DNA of 64,000 nt from JACVRW01 sp963811055 (GCA_963811055.1 CAWEPQ010000020.1:496001-560000), one strand, 5' to 3'; shown: positions 1 to 8,452, counted from the stretch's first letter. Notes: generated from the sequence alone by a model not told the origin. A program made the numbers and translations.

Positions 1-1212
1 ACGCCACGGCGGCCGGGCCCGACGAGGCGCTCGACGCCGCCAAGAGCGTGGGCTACCCGCTGCTCGTGCGCCCGTCCTACGTGCTCGGCGGGCGGGCGAT
101 GGAGATCTGCTACTCGTCGGACGGCCTGGCCGACTACCTGCGGCGGGTGGGCGGGGACCTGCCCGGATCCGGCGAGATCTTCCTGGACCGCTTCCTCGAG
201 AACGCCATCGAGATCGACGTGGACGCGCTCTGCGACGGCCACGAGGTGCGGATCGGGGCGATCATGCAGCACGTCGAGGAGGCCGGCGTGCACTCGGGCG
301 ACTCCGCGTGCGTGATCCCCGCGATGTCGCTCGGGCCCTCCATGCTGGGCCAGGTCGAGGAGGCCACTCAGGCGATCGCCCTGCGGCTCGGGGTGGTCGG
401 TCTCATCAACATCCAGTTCGCCGTCTTCGGCGACGAGGAGCTGTACGTGATCGAGGCCAACCCGCGGGCCTCGCGCACCGTCCCGTTCGTGTCGAAGGCC
501 ACCGGGCTGCCGCTGGCCAAGGTGGCCTGCCGGCTGATGCTGGGCGAGCGCCTGCGCGACCTCGACCTTCCCGCCGAGCGCCCGCCGCGGCACGTGTCCG
601 TCAAGGAGGCGGTGCTCCCCTTCGAGCGCTTCCCGGGCGCCGACTCGCTGCTCGGTCCCGAGATGAAGTCCACCGGCGAGGTGATGGGCGTGGCCGCCGA
701 CTATCCGACGGCCTTCGGCAAGGCTCAGGCTGCGGCCGGCTCGGAGCTGCCCGGCCGGCGGCACGGTGTTCATCTCGGTCACCGACGCCGACAAGCCGGC
801 CGCCACGCAGCTTGCCGCCGCCTTCTGCGACATGGGCTTCAGCATCGTGGCCACCGGCGGCACCGCCCAGGCGATCCGGCGCATGGGGGTTCCGGTCGAG
901 CGGCTCATGAAGATCTCCGAGGGCTCGCCCAACGTGGTGGACCGCATCGAGGCGCGCGGCGTGGACCTCGTGATCAACACGCCCACCGGCTCGGGGGCGC
1001 GCGCGGACGGGTACGAGATCCGCCGCGCGGCCGTGGGCCGCGGGATCCCCTGCATCACCACGATGTCGGGGGCCAGCGCCGCGCAGCGCGCGATCCGCGC
1101 CCGCCGCACCGAGCAGACCGAGGTGATCTCGCTCCAGGAGCTGCACGCCGGCGCGGCCGGGCGCTTCGAGCGCCCTCCCGCCACGGAGAGGGCGGTCGAG
1201 GAGACCACGTGA
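1..1212 (+). CDS. carB: Carbamoyl-phosphate synthase large subunit, C-terminal part (5' end outside window)
   Basis: Makes carbamoyl phosphate from bicarbonate, ammonia and two ATP for pyrimidine and arginine synthesis. The reading frame is already open at base 3. The visible part is the second ATP-grasp domain (GYPLLVRPSYVLGGRAMEI, then the metal/ATP segment VIEANPRASRTVPFVSK), followed by the C-terminal MGS-like regulatory domain (TVFISVTDADK, ATGGTA, EGSPNVVD, LVINTPTG). The frame breaks at about 750-752, where CCC stands for an expected CC; removing one C restores LPAGGTVFISV. In such an essential enzyme this is most likely a sequence error. The stop codon overlaps the pyrK start. Confidence 0.95.
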
Positions 1213-2051
1213 GCGGCTCGGCCACCGCCGCCGAGCCGCGGACGCTGGCGCCGCCGGAGCGGCGCGTGGCGAGTGTGACCGGCGTGGAGCGCCTCGGCGC
1301 CTACGTCGTCGTTCGCGCCCTCGACCCGGATCCGGCGCCGATTCCCCACCCGGGCCAGTTCTACATGCTCGCCGCGGCCGAGGGCTGGGGCGGGGTGGAG
1401 GACGGCCGCCCGTACCTGCCGCGCGCCTTCTCGCACGCCCGCGCCACGCCAGGTCCGGGCGGTGTCGAGCTCTCCTTCCTCCTGGAGGAGGTGGGGCCCG
1501 GCACCACGCGCCTGGCCCGGTTGGCCCCCGGGGAGGGGCTCGCGCTGGTCGGCCCGCTCGGGATCGGGTTCCGCCCGCCGGCGCCCGGCACGCGACCGCT
1601 GCTCGTGGGCGGCGGGATCGGCGCGGCGCCGCTCCTCTGCCTCCAGGACGAGCTGGGCGAGGAGACCCCGGTGGCGCTCGGGTTCCGCTCGGCGGAGCAC
1701 GCCGTGGCCGCGGGACTCTTCCGCGGCGCGGTCGGCCTGGCCACCGACGACGGCAGCGCGGGCCACCACGGGCTCGTCACCGATCTGCTGCGCGAGCGGC
1801 TCGACGCCGACGGCGCGCTCAGCGTCTTCGCCTGCGGTCCGCCGGCGATGCTCGAGGCGGTGCGCGCGCTCAGCGCCGAGCGCGGCGTGCACGCCCAGCT
1901 GGCGCTCGAGTCGGGCATGGCGTGTGGCTTCGGGGCGTGCTTCGGATGCGTGGTGCCCACGCGCGACGGCTACCTGCGGCTGTGCGTGGACGGCCCGGTG
2001 CTGGATGCGCAGCGGCTGGACACCGCGCTGGTGCGCGGCGCGGGGCACTGA
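1209..2051 (+). CDS. pyrK: Dihydroorotate dehydrogenase electron-transfer subunit
   Basis: FAD and [2Fe-2S] subunit that passes electrons from PyrD to NAD in class 1B dihydroorotate dehydrogenase. The product is 280 residues, from a GTG at 1209 that overlaps the carB stop (GTGA). The N-terminal half is a ferredoxin-reductase-like FAD domain (GQFYMLAA, PRAFSHAR). The NAD-binding part has VGGGIGAAPL and FACGPPAML. The iron-sulfur ligands are Cys239, Cys244, Cys247 and Cys259 (CGFGACFGC, then LRLC). It is translationally coupled to carB, and pyrD follows after one base, so the three form one pyrimidine operon. Confidence 0.93.
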   Translation: MSGSATAAEPRTLAPPERRVASVTGVERLGAYVVVRALDPDPAPIPHPGQFYMLAAAEGWGGVEDGRPYLPRAFSHARATPGPGGVELSFLLEEVGPGTTRLARLAPGEGLALVGPLGIGFRPPAPGTRPLLVGGGIGAAPLLCLQDELGEETPVALGFRSAEHAVAAGLFRGAVGLATDDGSAGHHGLVTDLLRERLDADGALSVFACGPPAMLEAVRALSAERGVHAQLALESGMACGFGACFGCVVPTRDGYLRLCVDGPVLDAQRLDTALVRGAGH

Positions 2052-2052
2052 C

Positions 2053-2967
2053 GTGGCGCTCGAGCTGGCCGGCGTGCGCCTGGAGGGACCGGTTCTGAAC
2101 GGCTCAGGAACCTTCGACGCGATCGCGGCGCGCCGGGCCTTCGGCGACGCGCTTCTCGAGCGCTTCCCGTTCCACGCGTTCGTCTCCAAGACGATCACGG
2201 TCGAGCCGCGCGAGGGCAATCCGCCCCCGCGACTGTGGGAGACCCCAGCCGGGATGATCAACTCGATCGGGCTTCCCAACAAGGGCCTGGAGGGCTTCCT
2301 GGCGCACGACCTGCCCCGGCTCGCCGAGCTCCCGGTGCCGCTGATCGTGTCGGTCATGGGCTTCAGCCGCGACGAGCTCGCCGGGCTCGTGGAGCGGGTG
2401 GGGGAGCGGCCCGAGGTGGCGATGCTGGAGCTGAACGTGTCTTGCCCGAACGTGGAGAGCGGGCTGGTGATGGGGGCGGACCCCGGCGAGACGGCACGCG
2501 CCGTGGAGCGGGTGCGCCCGCTGACCGGCCTGCCGATCGTGGTCAAGCTCACGCCCAACGCCGCTGATCCCGCCGCTGTGGCGGTGGCCGCCGAGAACGC
2601 CGGAGCCGACGCGCTGTCGCTGATCAACACCCTCAAGGGGATGGCGCTCGACCCCACGCGTGGCGGACCCTGGCTCGGTGGCGGCACCGGGGGCGTATCG
2701 GGCCCGGCGGTGCGAGCGGTGGCCCTCGAGCAGGTTCACTCCGTCGCGGCACGGGTCCGGATACCCGTGATCGGCATGGGCGGGATCGCGTCGGGGCGCC
2801 ACGCGGCCGATTTCCTGGCCGCCGGCGCCACCTGCGTGGCCGTGGGCACCGAAAGCTTTCGCGACCCGGCCGCGGGCCGCAGAGTGGCCTCCGAGCTGGC
2901 AACCCTCGACCCCACCTCGCGGGCTGTGTGCCCTGCCGCCCCGGCCGCGGATGCCCTATCGGGGTGA
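2053..2967 (+). CDS. pyrD: Dihydroorotate dehydrogenase, class 1B catalytic subunit
   Basis: FMN enzyme oxidising dihydroorotate to orotate. The product is 304 residues from a GTG one base after the pyrK stop. The N-terminal NGSGTF, the substrate loop INSIGLPNKG, the active-site NVSCPN (Cys131, the class 1B base), VKLTPN and the FMN phosphate loop VIGMGGIASG are all present. Together with PyrK it should form the NAD-dependent heterotetramer. In related actinobacteria pyrF commonly follows pyrD before mihF; here no pyrF is present and 212 bases of non-coding DNA lie in that position. Confidence 0.95.
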   Translation: MALELAGVRLEGPVLNGSGTFDAIAARRAFGDALLERFPFHAFVSKTITVEPREGNPPPRLWETPAGMINSIGLPNKGLEGFLAHDLPRLAELPVPLIVSVMGFSRDELAGLVERVGERPEVAMLELNVSCPNVESGLVMGADPGETARAVERVRPLTGLPIVVKLTPNAADPAAVAVAAENAGADALSLINTLKGMALDPTRGGPWLGGGTGGVSGPAVRAVALEQVHSVAARVRIPVIGMGGIASGRHAADFLAAGATCVAVGTESFRDPAAGRRVASELATLDPTSRAVCPAAPAADALSG

Positions 2968-3179
2968 ACGCGCGGGCGCTTTTTCCGTAACTAGCGAGAT
3001 AATGACCATGGTCCATGGGGCACCGAGAGGCCGTTGACCATGAAAACACCTGCAAAGCGAGTCAAAACGCTCAAGGAACCGCAACCGACTTAAAGCTGAG
3101 GTTGAGGTGCAGGTGAATTCGCGCGTTTTTCGCGTCTGGAGCCTCGCCGCCGCGACGCAAGCGTGTACTATCGCCGCCC
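2968..3179. other. Intergenic region between pyrD and mihF with palindrome and possible mini-ORF
   Basis: This stretch of 212 bases is noticeably less GC-rich than the flanking genes. It holds a perfect 10-bp palindrome GACCATGGTC at 3004-3013. It also holds a possible 17-codon ORF at 3040-3093 (MKTPAKRVKTLKEPQPT), preceded by GAGAGG, with codons such as AAA and ACA that are rare around it. The mihF promoter lies at its right end. I see no pyrF remnant and no structured RNA that I recognise. Confidence 0.5.
3166..3171 (+). promoter_or_regulatory. -10 element of mihF, leaderless type
   Basis: TACTAT ends 8 nt before the mihF ATG at 3180. There is no Shine-Dalgarno sequence, so transcription probably starts at or within 1-2 nt of the start codon. 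Confidence 0.6.
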
Positions 3180-3530
3180 ATGCCGGCCGCCCCGCAGTCG
3201 CCCGCCAAAACCCACCCGGCGGGCCTAGCACCAGAGCGCTCGCTCACCCAGCGGATGGACGCTCTGAAGAGGGCGAACGAGATCCGTACCCGGCGCGCAC
3301 GCTTGAAGCGGGACCTCAAGGCGGGGAGGGCGCAGGTCCACGGCCTGCTCCTGGATCCGCCTGAATACCTGCTTACGGCGAAGGTCTTCGATCTCCTGCT
3401 GGCGGTGCCCAAGTACGGCCGCGTGAAGGTCAATCGAATCCTCACGCACTGCCGCATCTCCCCCAGCAAGACCATCGGGGGCCTCTCCGAGCGGCAGCGC
3501 AACGAGCTCGTCTCCTACCTCAGGCGATAA
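3180..3530 (+). CDS. mihF: Actinobacterial integration host factor (mIHF family)
   Basis: Small basic nucleoid protein of the actinobacterial mIHF type, which is unrelated to the proteobacterial IHF/HU fold. It is 116 residues. The N-terminal 20 or so residues are Pro/Ala-rich and probably disordered. The conserved core runs from about residue 22 and includes KRANEIRTRRARLKRDLK, LLAVPKYGRVKVNRIL and the C-terminal SERQRNELVSYL. Its position directly before gmk-rpoZ is the conserved actinobacterial order. The start at 3180 is supported by the -10 box 8 nt upstream. gmk follows with almost no gap. Confidence 0.92.
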   Translation: MPAAPQSPAKTHPAGLAPERSLTQRMDALKRANEIRTRRARLKRDLKAGRAQVHGLLLDPPEYLLTAKVFDLLLAVPKYGRVKVNRILTHCRISPSKTIGGLSERQRNELVSYLRR

Positions 3531-3535
3531 CGCCA

Positions 3536-4073
3536 ATCCTGGTCATCACAGGGCCCTCCGGGGTGGGCAAGGGCACGCTCATCAAGGGGCTCCTGGAGCG
3601 GATGGACGGCCTGACGCTGGCCGTTTCCGCCACCACTCGCCCGCCGCGGCCCGGGTGAGGTCGACGGTCGCGATTATCACTTCCTCAGCCCAGAGGAGTT
3701 CGACCAGCGGGTGCGCCAGGGCGACTTCGTGGAGCACGCCGAATACGCCGGAAACCGCTATGGAACGCTGCGTTCCGAGCTGGACAAGCCCGGCGCGGGC
3801 ACCGTGCTCGAGATCGACGTGCAGGGTGCGCGGCAGGTGCGCGAGACGCTCCCGGACGCCGTGCGGATCTTCGTGGAGCCGCCATCCGTGGACGATCTGG
3901 GGCGGAGGCTCACCGCTCGCGCCTCGGACGCGCCCGAGCAGATCGAGCGCCGGCTCCAGGCCGCCCGCGAGGAGCTGGCCGCCCGCGAGGAGTTCCCGCA
4001 CCGCATCGTGAACGACGATCTCGAGCGCGCCACCGACGAGCTCGTGGACCTGGCCGCTAGAGTGTGCCGTTGA
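3536..4073 (+). CDS. gmk: Guanylate kinase (start unresolved, one-base frameshift)
   Basis: Phosphorylates GMP to GDP. The recognisable protein starts at about 3536 (ILVITGPSGVGKGTLI, the P-loop) and continues through SATTRPPRPG. It then needs a +1 correction at about 3650-3652, where CCC should be CC, to continue as EVDGRDYHFLSPEEF and EIDVQGARQV to the stop at 4071-4073. No ATG, GTG or TTG lies in frame just upstream; only ATA and ACG precede the P-loop. A second small error near the start is therefore likely. The stop overlaps the rpoZ ATG (TGATG). Confidence 0.88.
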
Positions 4074-4300
4074 TGATCAAGCCACGCCTGGACAATTTGC
4101 TCGAGCAGGTCGACTCTCATTACGCCTGCGTGCTCGTCGCCGCCAAGCGTGCGCGCCAGATCAACTCGTACTACCACAACCTCGGCGAAGGAACGTTCGA
4201 CGAGTACCCGCCTCCGATGGTGGAGACGGGCTCGAAGAACTACCTCAAGATCTCCCTCGAGGAGCTCGCCGCCGGGAAGCTGAAGTACCGCTACCGGTAG
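4073..4300 (+). CDS. rpoZ: DNA-directed RNA polymerase omega subunit
   Basis: Small RNA polymerase assembly subunit, 75 residues from the ATG at 4073. The sequence MIKPRLDNLLEQVDSHYACVLVAAKRARQIN and the later KNYLKISLEELAAGKLKYRYR are typical of actinobacterial omega. The ATG overlaps the gmk stop. TAGAGT at 4058-4063 lies 9 nt upstream and could be a -10 box for an additional leaderless transcript. A palindromic repeat begins at the last base of the stop codon. Confidence 0.93.
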   Translation: MIKPRLDNLLEQVDSHYACVLVAAKRARQINSYYHNLGEGTFDEYPPPMVETGSKNYLKISLEELAAGKLKYRYR

Positions 4301-4329
4301 TTGCGGGAGCAGCCGGCTCGGCCGGCTGC
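4300..4329. repeat. Intergenic palindromic repeat, copy 1 (after rpoZ)
   Basis: Thirty bases identical at 29 positions to the copy at 8348-8377. The core is a perfect inverted repeat with 9-bp arms GCAGCCGGC and GCCGGCTGC around TCG (4309-4329), preceded by GTTGCGGGA. It begins directly at the rpoZ stop. It could fold as an RNA hairpin, but no T-tract follows. Confidence 0.7.
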
Positions 4330-4387
4330 CACGGGCGACTCGCTGCAGGCCCTCGACGCACGGGCCGCTTGCGGGCACACTGATCTG

Positions 4388-5667
4388 ATGGCCAGGATCC
4401 TCGTCGGCGTGTCCGGGGGCATCGCCGCCTACAAGGCGGTGGAGTTGGTGCGGCTCGCCACCGGTGCCGGCCACTCGGTGCGCGTGATTCAGACGCCCAC
4501 CAGCCTGCGCTTCGTGGGCAAGGCCACCTTCGAGGGCGTGACCGGGTCGCCCGTGCTGGTCGACGAGTTCGAGCCCGACCCCGCGCGCGGAGCGTTCCCG
4601 GGCGAGGCCGTGCCGGACCATTCCGCGATCTCCCACCTCGAGCTGGTCAGGCGCTGTGACGTCTTCTGCGTCGCGCCCGCATCCGCGAACACCATCGCCA
4701 AGCTCGCCGCCGGCCTGGCCGACAACCTGCTCTCAGCGCCGCGCTGGCCTCGCCCGCGCCACTGGTGATCGCACCGGCGATGAACGACCGCATGTACTCG
4801 CACCCCGCCACCCAGGAGAACCTGGAGCGCCTGCGGGCGCGCGGCGCGCGGATCGTGCCCCCGGGCACGGGCCGGCTGGCGTCCAAGGGGGAGTGGGGCA
4901 CCGGCCGGCTGGCCGAGCCGGCGGACATCCTCGCGGCGATCGAGGCCACGCTCGAGCCCGCTCCGTTCGCGCCGCGCTCACTCGACGGCCTGCGGGTGCT
5001 CGTCACCGCCGGCGGCACGCGCGAGGCGATCGACTCGGTGCGCTACGTCGGCAACCGCTCATCGGGACGCATGGGCCTGGCCCTGGCCGAGGAGGCGGCC
5101 GGGCGCGGGGCGGAGGTCGCCCTCATCTGCGCCAACGTGTCCCTCGAGCGCCCGCGCGGGGTGCGTGTGGTGGACGTGACGAGCGCGGCCGAGCTCGAGG
5201 CCGCCGCGCGCGCCGAGTTCCCCGAGGCGGACGTGCTGCTGATGGCCGCCGCGGTGGCCGACTTCCGGCCGAGCGCGCCGAGCGACACGAAGATCGTGAA
5301 GACCGGCCTCGAGGGTCTCGCCATCGAGCTCGAGCCCACCACCGACGTGCTCGCTGCGCTGGGCGCCCTGCGCCGTCCCGGCCAGACGCTCGTGGGCTTC
5401 GCCGCCGAGCACGGCGAGGGAGCCGTCGAGCGCGGACGCGGCAAGCTCGAGCGCAAGCACCTCGACGCGGTGGTGGTGAACGACATCGCGCGGTCGGACA
5501 TCGGCTTCGACAGCGATCACAACGAGGTCACGATCGTGACGGCCACCGGGGAGCGGGCCGTGCCACGGGGACCCAAGGGAGCGGTCGCGGGGGCCGTGCT
5601 GGACGAGGTCGAGAGGCTCCGGGCGACCTCGGGAATGGCGAGTACCGTTGAGGGAGAACATGAGTGA
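4388..5667 (+). CDS. coaBC: Bifunctional phosphopantothenoylcysteine decarboxylase / phosphopantothenate-cysteine ligase (frameshift)
   Basis: Carries out two consecutive steps of coenzyme A synthesis. The N-terminal CoaC flavoprotein part has ILVGVSGGIAAYKA, ASANTIAKLAAGLADN and PAMNDRMY. The C-terminal CoaB part has VLVTAGGTREAIDSVRYVGN, SSGRMG, KTGLEGL and VVNDIARSDIGFDSDHNEV. The frame shifts at about 4736-4738, where one base appears to be missing. The corrected protein is about 426 residues. ATG 4388 begins MARILVG; the in-frame extension to 4301 runs through the palindromic repeat and is unlikely to be translated. The stop overlaps the next start by 8 nt. Confidence 0.93.
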
Positions 5668-6025
5668 GAGCGCCGTATACGACTTATTCAAGAAGGGCAG
5701 CGAGTTGCTCGAGGCGGGCGATTTCAACGCCGCCGCGATCCCGCTGGAGCGCGCCCGTTCACTCGAGCCCGACAAGGGCTCGATCCGCGAGGCGCTGGGG
5801 CGCGCCTACTTCCGCTCGGCGCGCTTCGAGCAGGCCGCCGAGGAGTTCGCGGCGCTGGTCGAGCGCTACCCGGTGAACGACTACGCGCACTTCTGCCTCG
5901 GGCGATCGCTCGAGAAGACGGGCCGCCGGCGCGAGGCGCGCCGGCATGCGGTGCTGGCGGCGGGCATGCGCCCCGACCGGGCCGACTACCGCGCTCTGCG
6001 CGACCGCCTGTCGATCAAGGCCTAG
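5660..6025 (+). CDS. Tetratricopeptide-repeat protein
   Basis: A 121-residue protein made almost wholly of TPR-like helix pairs: LFKKGSELLEAGDFNAAAIPLERA, IREALGRAYFRSARFEQAAEEF and DYAHFCLGRSLEKTGRRREA. It has no signal peptide or membrane segment, so it is probably a cytoplasmic scaffold or partner-binding protein. The start ATG 5660 is inside the end of coaBC and preceded by GAGGGAG. The stop TAG (6023-6025) overlaps tail-to-tail with the stop of the minus-strand gene in a shared CTAG. I cannot name its partner. Confidence 0.8.
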   Translation: MSESAVYDLFKKGSELLEAGDFNAAAIPLERARSLEPDKGSIREALGRAYFRSARFEQAAEEFAALVERYPVNDYAHFCLGRSLEKTGRRREARRHAVLAAGMRPDRADYRALRDRLSIKA

Positions 6026-6427
6026 ACGCTCGCCGCCGGCGGGCCGGACGCGGCGTGCTGGCGCACCGCCACCGCCGCCTCCACGAGGAGCCCGAGCAGC
6101 CGGTCCACGCCGCGCTCGTCGACCGCGGCCACGGGCAGGTCCGCGTGCGCCCAGATGTCGCGCCCGCGGGTGGAGGCGAAGCGCACGAGGCGGGTCTGGC
6201 GGTTCCACCAGAGCAGCATCCAGGGATCCACGAGCTCCGCCGCGCCCGGCAGCGCCAGCGCCTGGGCGCGCAGCAGCCCGTCCGCGATCCGCAAGCCCAC
6301 GTCGAGCGGATGGCCTCCGAGCGTCTCGGCCGGGCACCTGCAGGCCCCACTCGCCGTGGGCCAGGCGGCGCGCCCTCAGCTCCGGCTCCGAGGCGAGGTA
6401 GGCGTCGATCGCGTCGGTGGCGGCCAT
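6022..6427 (-). CDS. YbjN-domain-like protein (frameshift)
   Basis: About 134 residues after correcting one base. The N-terminal part is MAATDAIDAYLASEPELRAR and HGEWGLQVP. The frame then breaks at a CCC on the minus strand (near 6331-6333); reading it as CC gives AETLGGHPLDVGLRIADGLL. The C-terminal part contains DPWMLLWWNRQTRLVRF and DIWAHADLPVAAVDERGVDRLLGLLVEAA. The overall pattern resembles YbjN / type III chaperone-like proteins of actinobacteria, but this is a tentative match. ATG at 6427 lies 19 bases from the divergent dtd start. Confidence 0.6.
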
Positions 6428-6432
6428 TCGGG

Positions 6433-6439
6433 CAGAGTA
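6433..6439. promoter_or_regulatory. Overlapping divergent -10 boxes for dtd (+) and the YbjN-like gene (-)
   Basis: On the plus strand CAGAGT (6433-6438) ends 8 nt before the dtd ATG. On the minus strand TACTCT (6439 to 6434) ends 6 nt before the ATG at 6427. The two hexamers overlap by 5 bp. The whole intergenic gap is 19 bp and contains no ribosome-binding site for either gene. Confidence 0.5.
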
Positions 6440-6446
6440 CGGAGCA

Positions 6447-6869
6447 ATGCGCGCCCTGGTGCAACGCGTGAGCGAGGCGGCCGTGAGCGTCGACGGGGAG
6501 GAGGTCGCGCGCATCGGGCCGGGACTGCTCGTCCTGCTCGGCGTCCGGCGCGGCGACGGTGTCGAGGAGGCCGACCGGCTGGCCCGGAAGGTCCTGGCCC
6601 TGCGCGTGTTCGAGGACGCCGAAGGCAAGCTCAACCGCTCGGTGGGGGAGAGCGGCGGCCAGGTCCTCTGCGTCAGCCAGTTCACGCTCTACGGCGATGT
6701 GCGCAAGGGCAACCGGCCGAGCTTCGTGGACGCGGCGCCGCCGGAGGAGGCCGAGCCCCTCTACGAGCGCGTGCGGGCCGCGCTCGGGGCGCTGGGCGGC
6801 GTGTTCGGCGCACACATGGCGGTGGCGCTCGTGAACGACGGTCCCGTGACCCTCCTCGTGGAGGCGTGA
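6447..6869 (+). CDS. dtd: D-aminoacyl-tRNA deacylase
   Basis: Removes D-amino acids wrongly attached to tRNA. It is 140 residues from ATG 6447. The family signatures are clear: MRALVQRVSEAAVSVDG, the active-site segment SQFTLYGDVRKGNRPSF and the C-terminal Gly-cisPro motif NDGPVTL. The start is chosen over the in-frame ATG at 6417, because 6417 lies inside the divergent gene and a -10-like box sits 8 nt before 6447. It acts as a cytosolic homodimer in the known family. Confidence 0.93.
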   Translation: MRALVQRVSEAAVSVDGEEVARIGPGLLVLLGVRRGDGVEEADRLARKVLALRVFEDAEGKLNRSVGESGGQVLCVSQFTLYGDVRKGNRPSFVDAAPPEEAEPLYERVRAALGALGGVFGAHMAVALVNDGPVTLLVEA

Positions 6870-6905
6870 AACACTCTCCGCCGGCTACGAATGAGGAGAA
6901 CTGAG

Positions 6906-8342
6906 ATGGCGGTGGCGGCAGAGGCTCTGGTCCGGGACAGGCTCTACATCGGCGGCGAGTGGGTCGACCCCGCCGGCGACGGCACGATCGACGTGATCAA
7001 CCCGTCCACCGAGGAGGTCGTGGGCCGCATCCCGGAGGGCACCGCCGAGGACGCCGACCGCGCCGTCAAGGCCGCGCGCGCCGCGTTCGACTCGTGGTCG
7101 CAGACGACGCCCCAGGAGCGCTCCGACTACATGGCCGCGATCGGCGCCAAGCTGAACGAGCGCGGCGACGAGCTGGCCGCCCTGATCGCCACCGAGATGG
7201 GCATGCCGCTCAAGCTCACGCGGATGATCCAGGTGGGACTGCCCACAGCCAGCTTCTCGCTGATCCCGCAGCTGGTCGCGGAGGTCGAATGGGAGGAGAA
7301 GGTCGGCAACTCGCTGATCGTGCGCGAGCCCGCCGGAGTGGTGGCGGCGATCACGCCGTGGAACTACCCCCTCCACCAGATCGCCAACAAGGTGGCGCCG
7401 GCGCTGGCCGCGGGCTGCACGGTGGTGCTCAAGCCGAGCGAGGTGGTGCCGCTCAACGCCTTCGTGCTCGCCGAGATCATCGAGGAGGTCGGGCTTCCCG
7501 CCGGCGTCTTCAACCTGGTCACGGGAACCGGCCCCGTGGTGGGCGAGGCGATCGTCGCGCACCCGGAGACCGACATGGTCTCCTTCACAGGCTCGACGCG
7601 GGCCGGACGGCGCGTCTCCGAGCTGGCGGCGCAGAACGTCAAGCCGGTCACGCTCGAGCTCGGCGGGAAGTCGCCCAACGTGATCCTCGACGACGCGGAT
7701 CTGGAGCGCGCGGTCACCGACGGCGTGGCCAAGTGCTTCCTCAACTCCGGCCAGACCTGCAGCGCCCTCACGCGCATGCTCGTGCCGCGCGAGAAGCTCG
7801 AGGAGACCGAGCGCATCGCCGTGGCCGCCGCCGAGCAGTTCACGCCCGGCGATCCCTTCGACGAGAGCTCGAGGCTGGGCCCGCTCGTGTCCGCCACGCA
7901 GCTCGAGCGGGTGCGCGGCTACATCGAGAAGGGGCAGGCCGAGGGAGCGAGGCTCGTGACCGGCGGCGCCGAGTCGCCCGAGGGTCGCGAGCAGGGGTAC
8001 TTCGTCAGCCCGACCGTCTTCTCGGACGTCGAGCCCGACATGACGATCGCGCAGGAGGAGATCTTCGGCCCGGTGCTGTCGATCATTCCCTACGACTCCG
8101 AGGAGGACGCGGTCCGGATCGCCAACGACACGATCTACGGACTCGCCGGCGGGGTCTGGTCAGCCGACGAGGACCGCGCCCGCCGGGTGGCCGCCCGGAT
8201 CCGCACCGGCCAGGTGGAGATCAACGGCGGGGCCTTCAACCCGCTCGCTCCCTTCGGCGGCTACAAGCAGTCCGGACACGGTCGCGAGCTCGGTCGCTAC
8301 GGGCTCGAGGAGTTCCTCGTGGCCAAGTCCCTGCAGCTGTAA
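6906..8342 (+). CDS. Aldehyde dehydrogenase family protein (NAD(P)-dependent)
   Basis: Oxidises an unspecified aldehyde to the acid. It is 478 residues. Conserved elements in order: WNYPLHQIANKVAPALAAG (cofactor-binding region), VVLKPSE, FTGSTRAGRR, the catalytic Glu in LELGGKSPN (about residue 250), the catalytic Cys in NSGQTC (about residue 285), EEIFGPVLSI and FGGYKQSGHGRELG near the end. ATG 6906 is preferred to 6891 because GAGGAG lies 7-8 nt upstream of it. The substrate cannot be read from the sequence. A palindromic repeat follows the stop. Confidence 0.9.
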   Translation: MAVAAEALVRDRLYIGGEWVDPAGDGTIDVINPSTEEVVGRIPEGTAEDADRAVKAARAAFDSWSQTTPQERSDYMAAIGAKLNERGDELAALIATEMGMPLKLTRMIQVGLPTASFSLIPQLVAEVEWEEKVGNSLIVREPAGVVAAITPWNYPLHQIANKVAPALAAGCTVVLKPSEVVPLNAFVLAEIIEEVGLPAGVFNLVTGTGPVVGEAIVAHPETDMVSFTGSTRAGRRVSELAAQNVKPVTLELGGKSPNVILDDADLERAVTDGVAKCFLNSGQTCSALTRMLVPREKLEETERIAVAAAEQFTPGDPFDESSRLGPLVSATQLERVRGYIEKGQAEGARLVTGGAESPEGREQGYFVSPTVFSDVEPDMTIAQEEIFGPVLSIIPYDSEEDAVRIANDTIYGLAGGVWSADEDRARRVAARIRTGQVEINGGAFNPLAPFGGYKQSGHGRELGRYGLEEFLVAKSLQL

Positions 8343-8347
8343 ACGCC

Positions 8348-8377
8348 GTTGCGGAAGCAGCCGGCTCGGCCGGCTGC
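8348..8377. repeat. Intergenic palindromic repeat, copy 2 (after aldehyde dehydrogenase)
   Basis: Same element as at 4300-4329, differing at one base (GTTGCGGAA instead of GTTGCGGGA before the palindrome). The perfect 9-bp inverted repeat around TCG is at 8357-8377, starting 14 bases after the stop codon. It may act as a transcript-end hairpin or be a dispersed REP-like element. Confidence 0.7.
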
Positions 8378-8396
8378 GCACCGACGGAATCCGGCC

Positions 8397-8425
8397 CTGT
8401 CGGGGGGGTCCGCCCGCTCTATACT
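8397..8425 (+). promoter_or_regulatory. Promoter of the rimP-nusA-infB operon
   Basis: TATACT at 8420-8425 is a strong -10 box. CTGTCG at 8397-8402, with a 17-bp spacer, is a weak -35. Transcription from here would give a leader of about 80 nt before the rimP ATG at 8513. Confidence 0.6.
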
Positions 8426-8452
8426 GAACTCCCGCTAGGACTTTCAGTCGTA

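Noticed and set aside
3527..3541. CTG at 3539 or ATA at 3527 as the true gmk start
   Set aside because: Neither is a normal start codon in actinobacteria, and gmk carries another indel nearby. A missing or altered base at the start is more likely, so the start is left unresolved.
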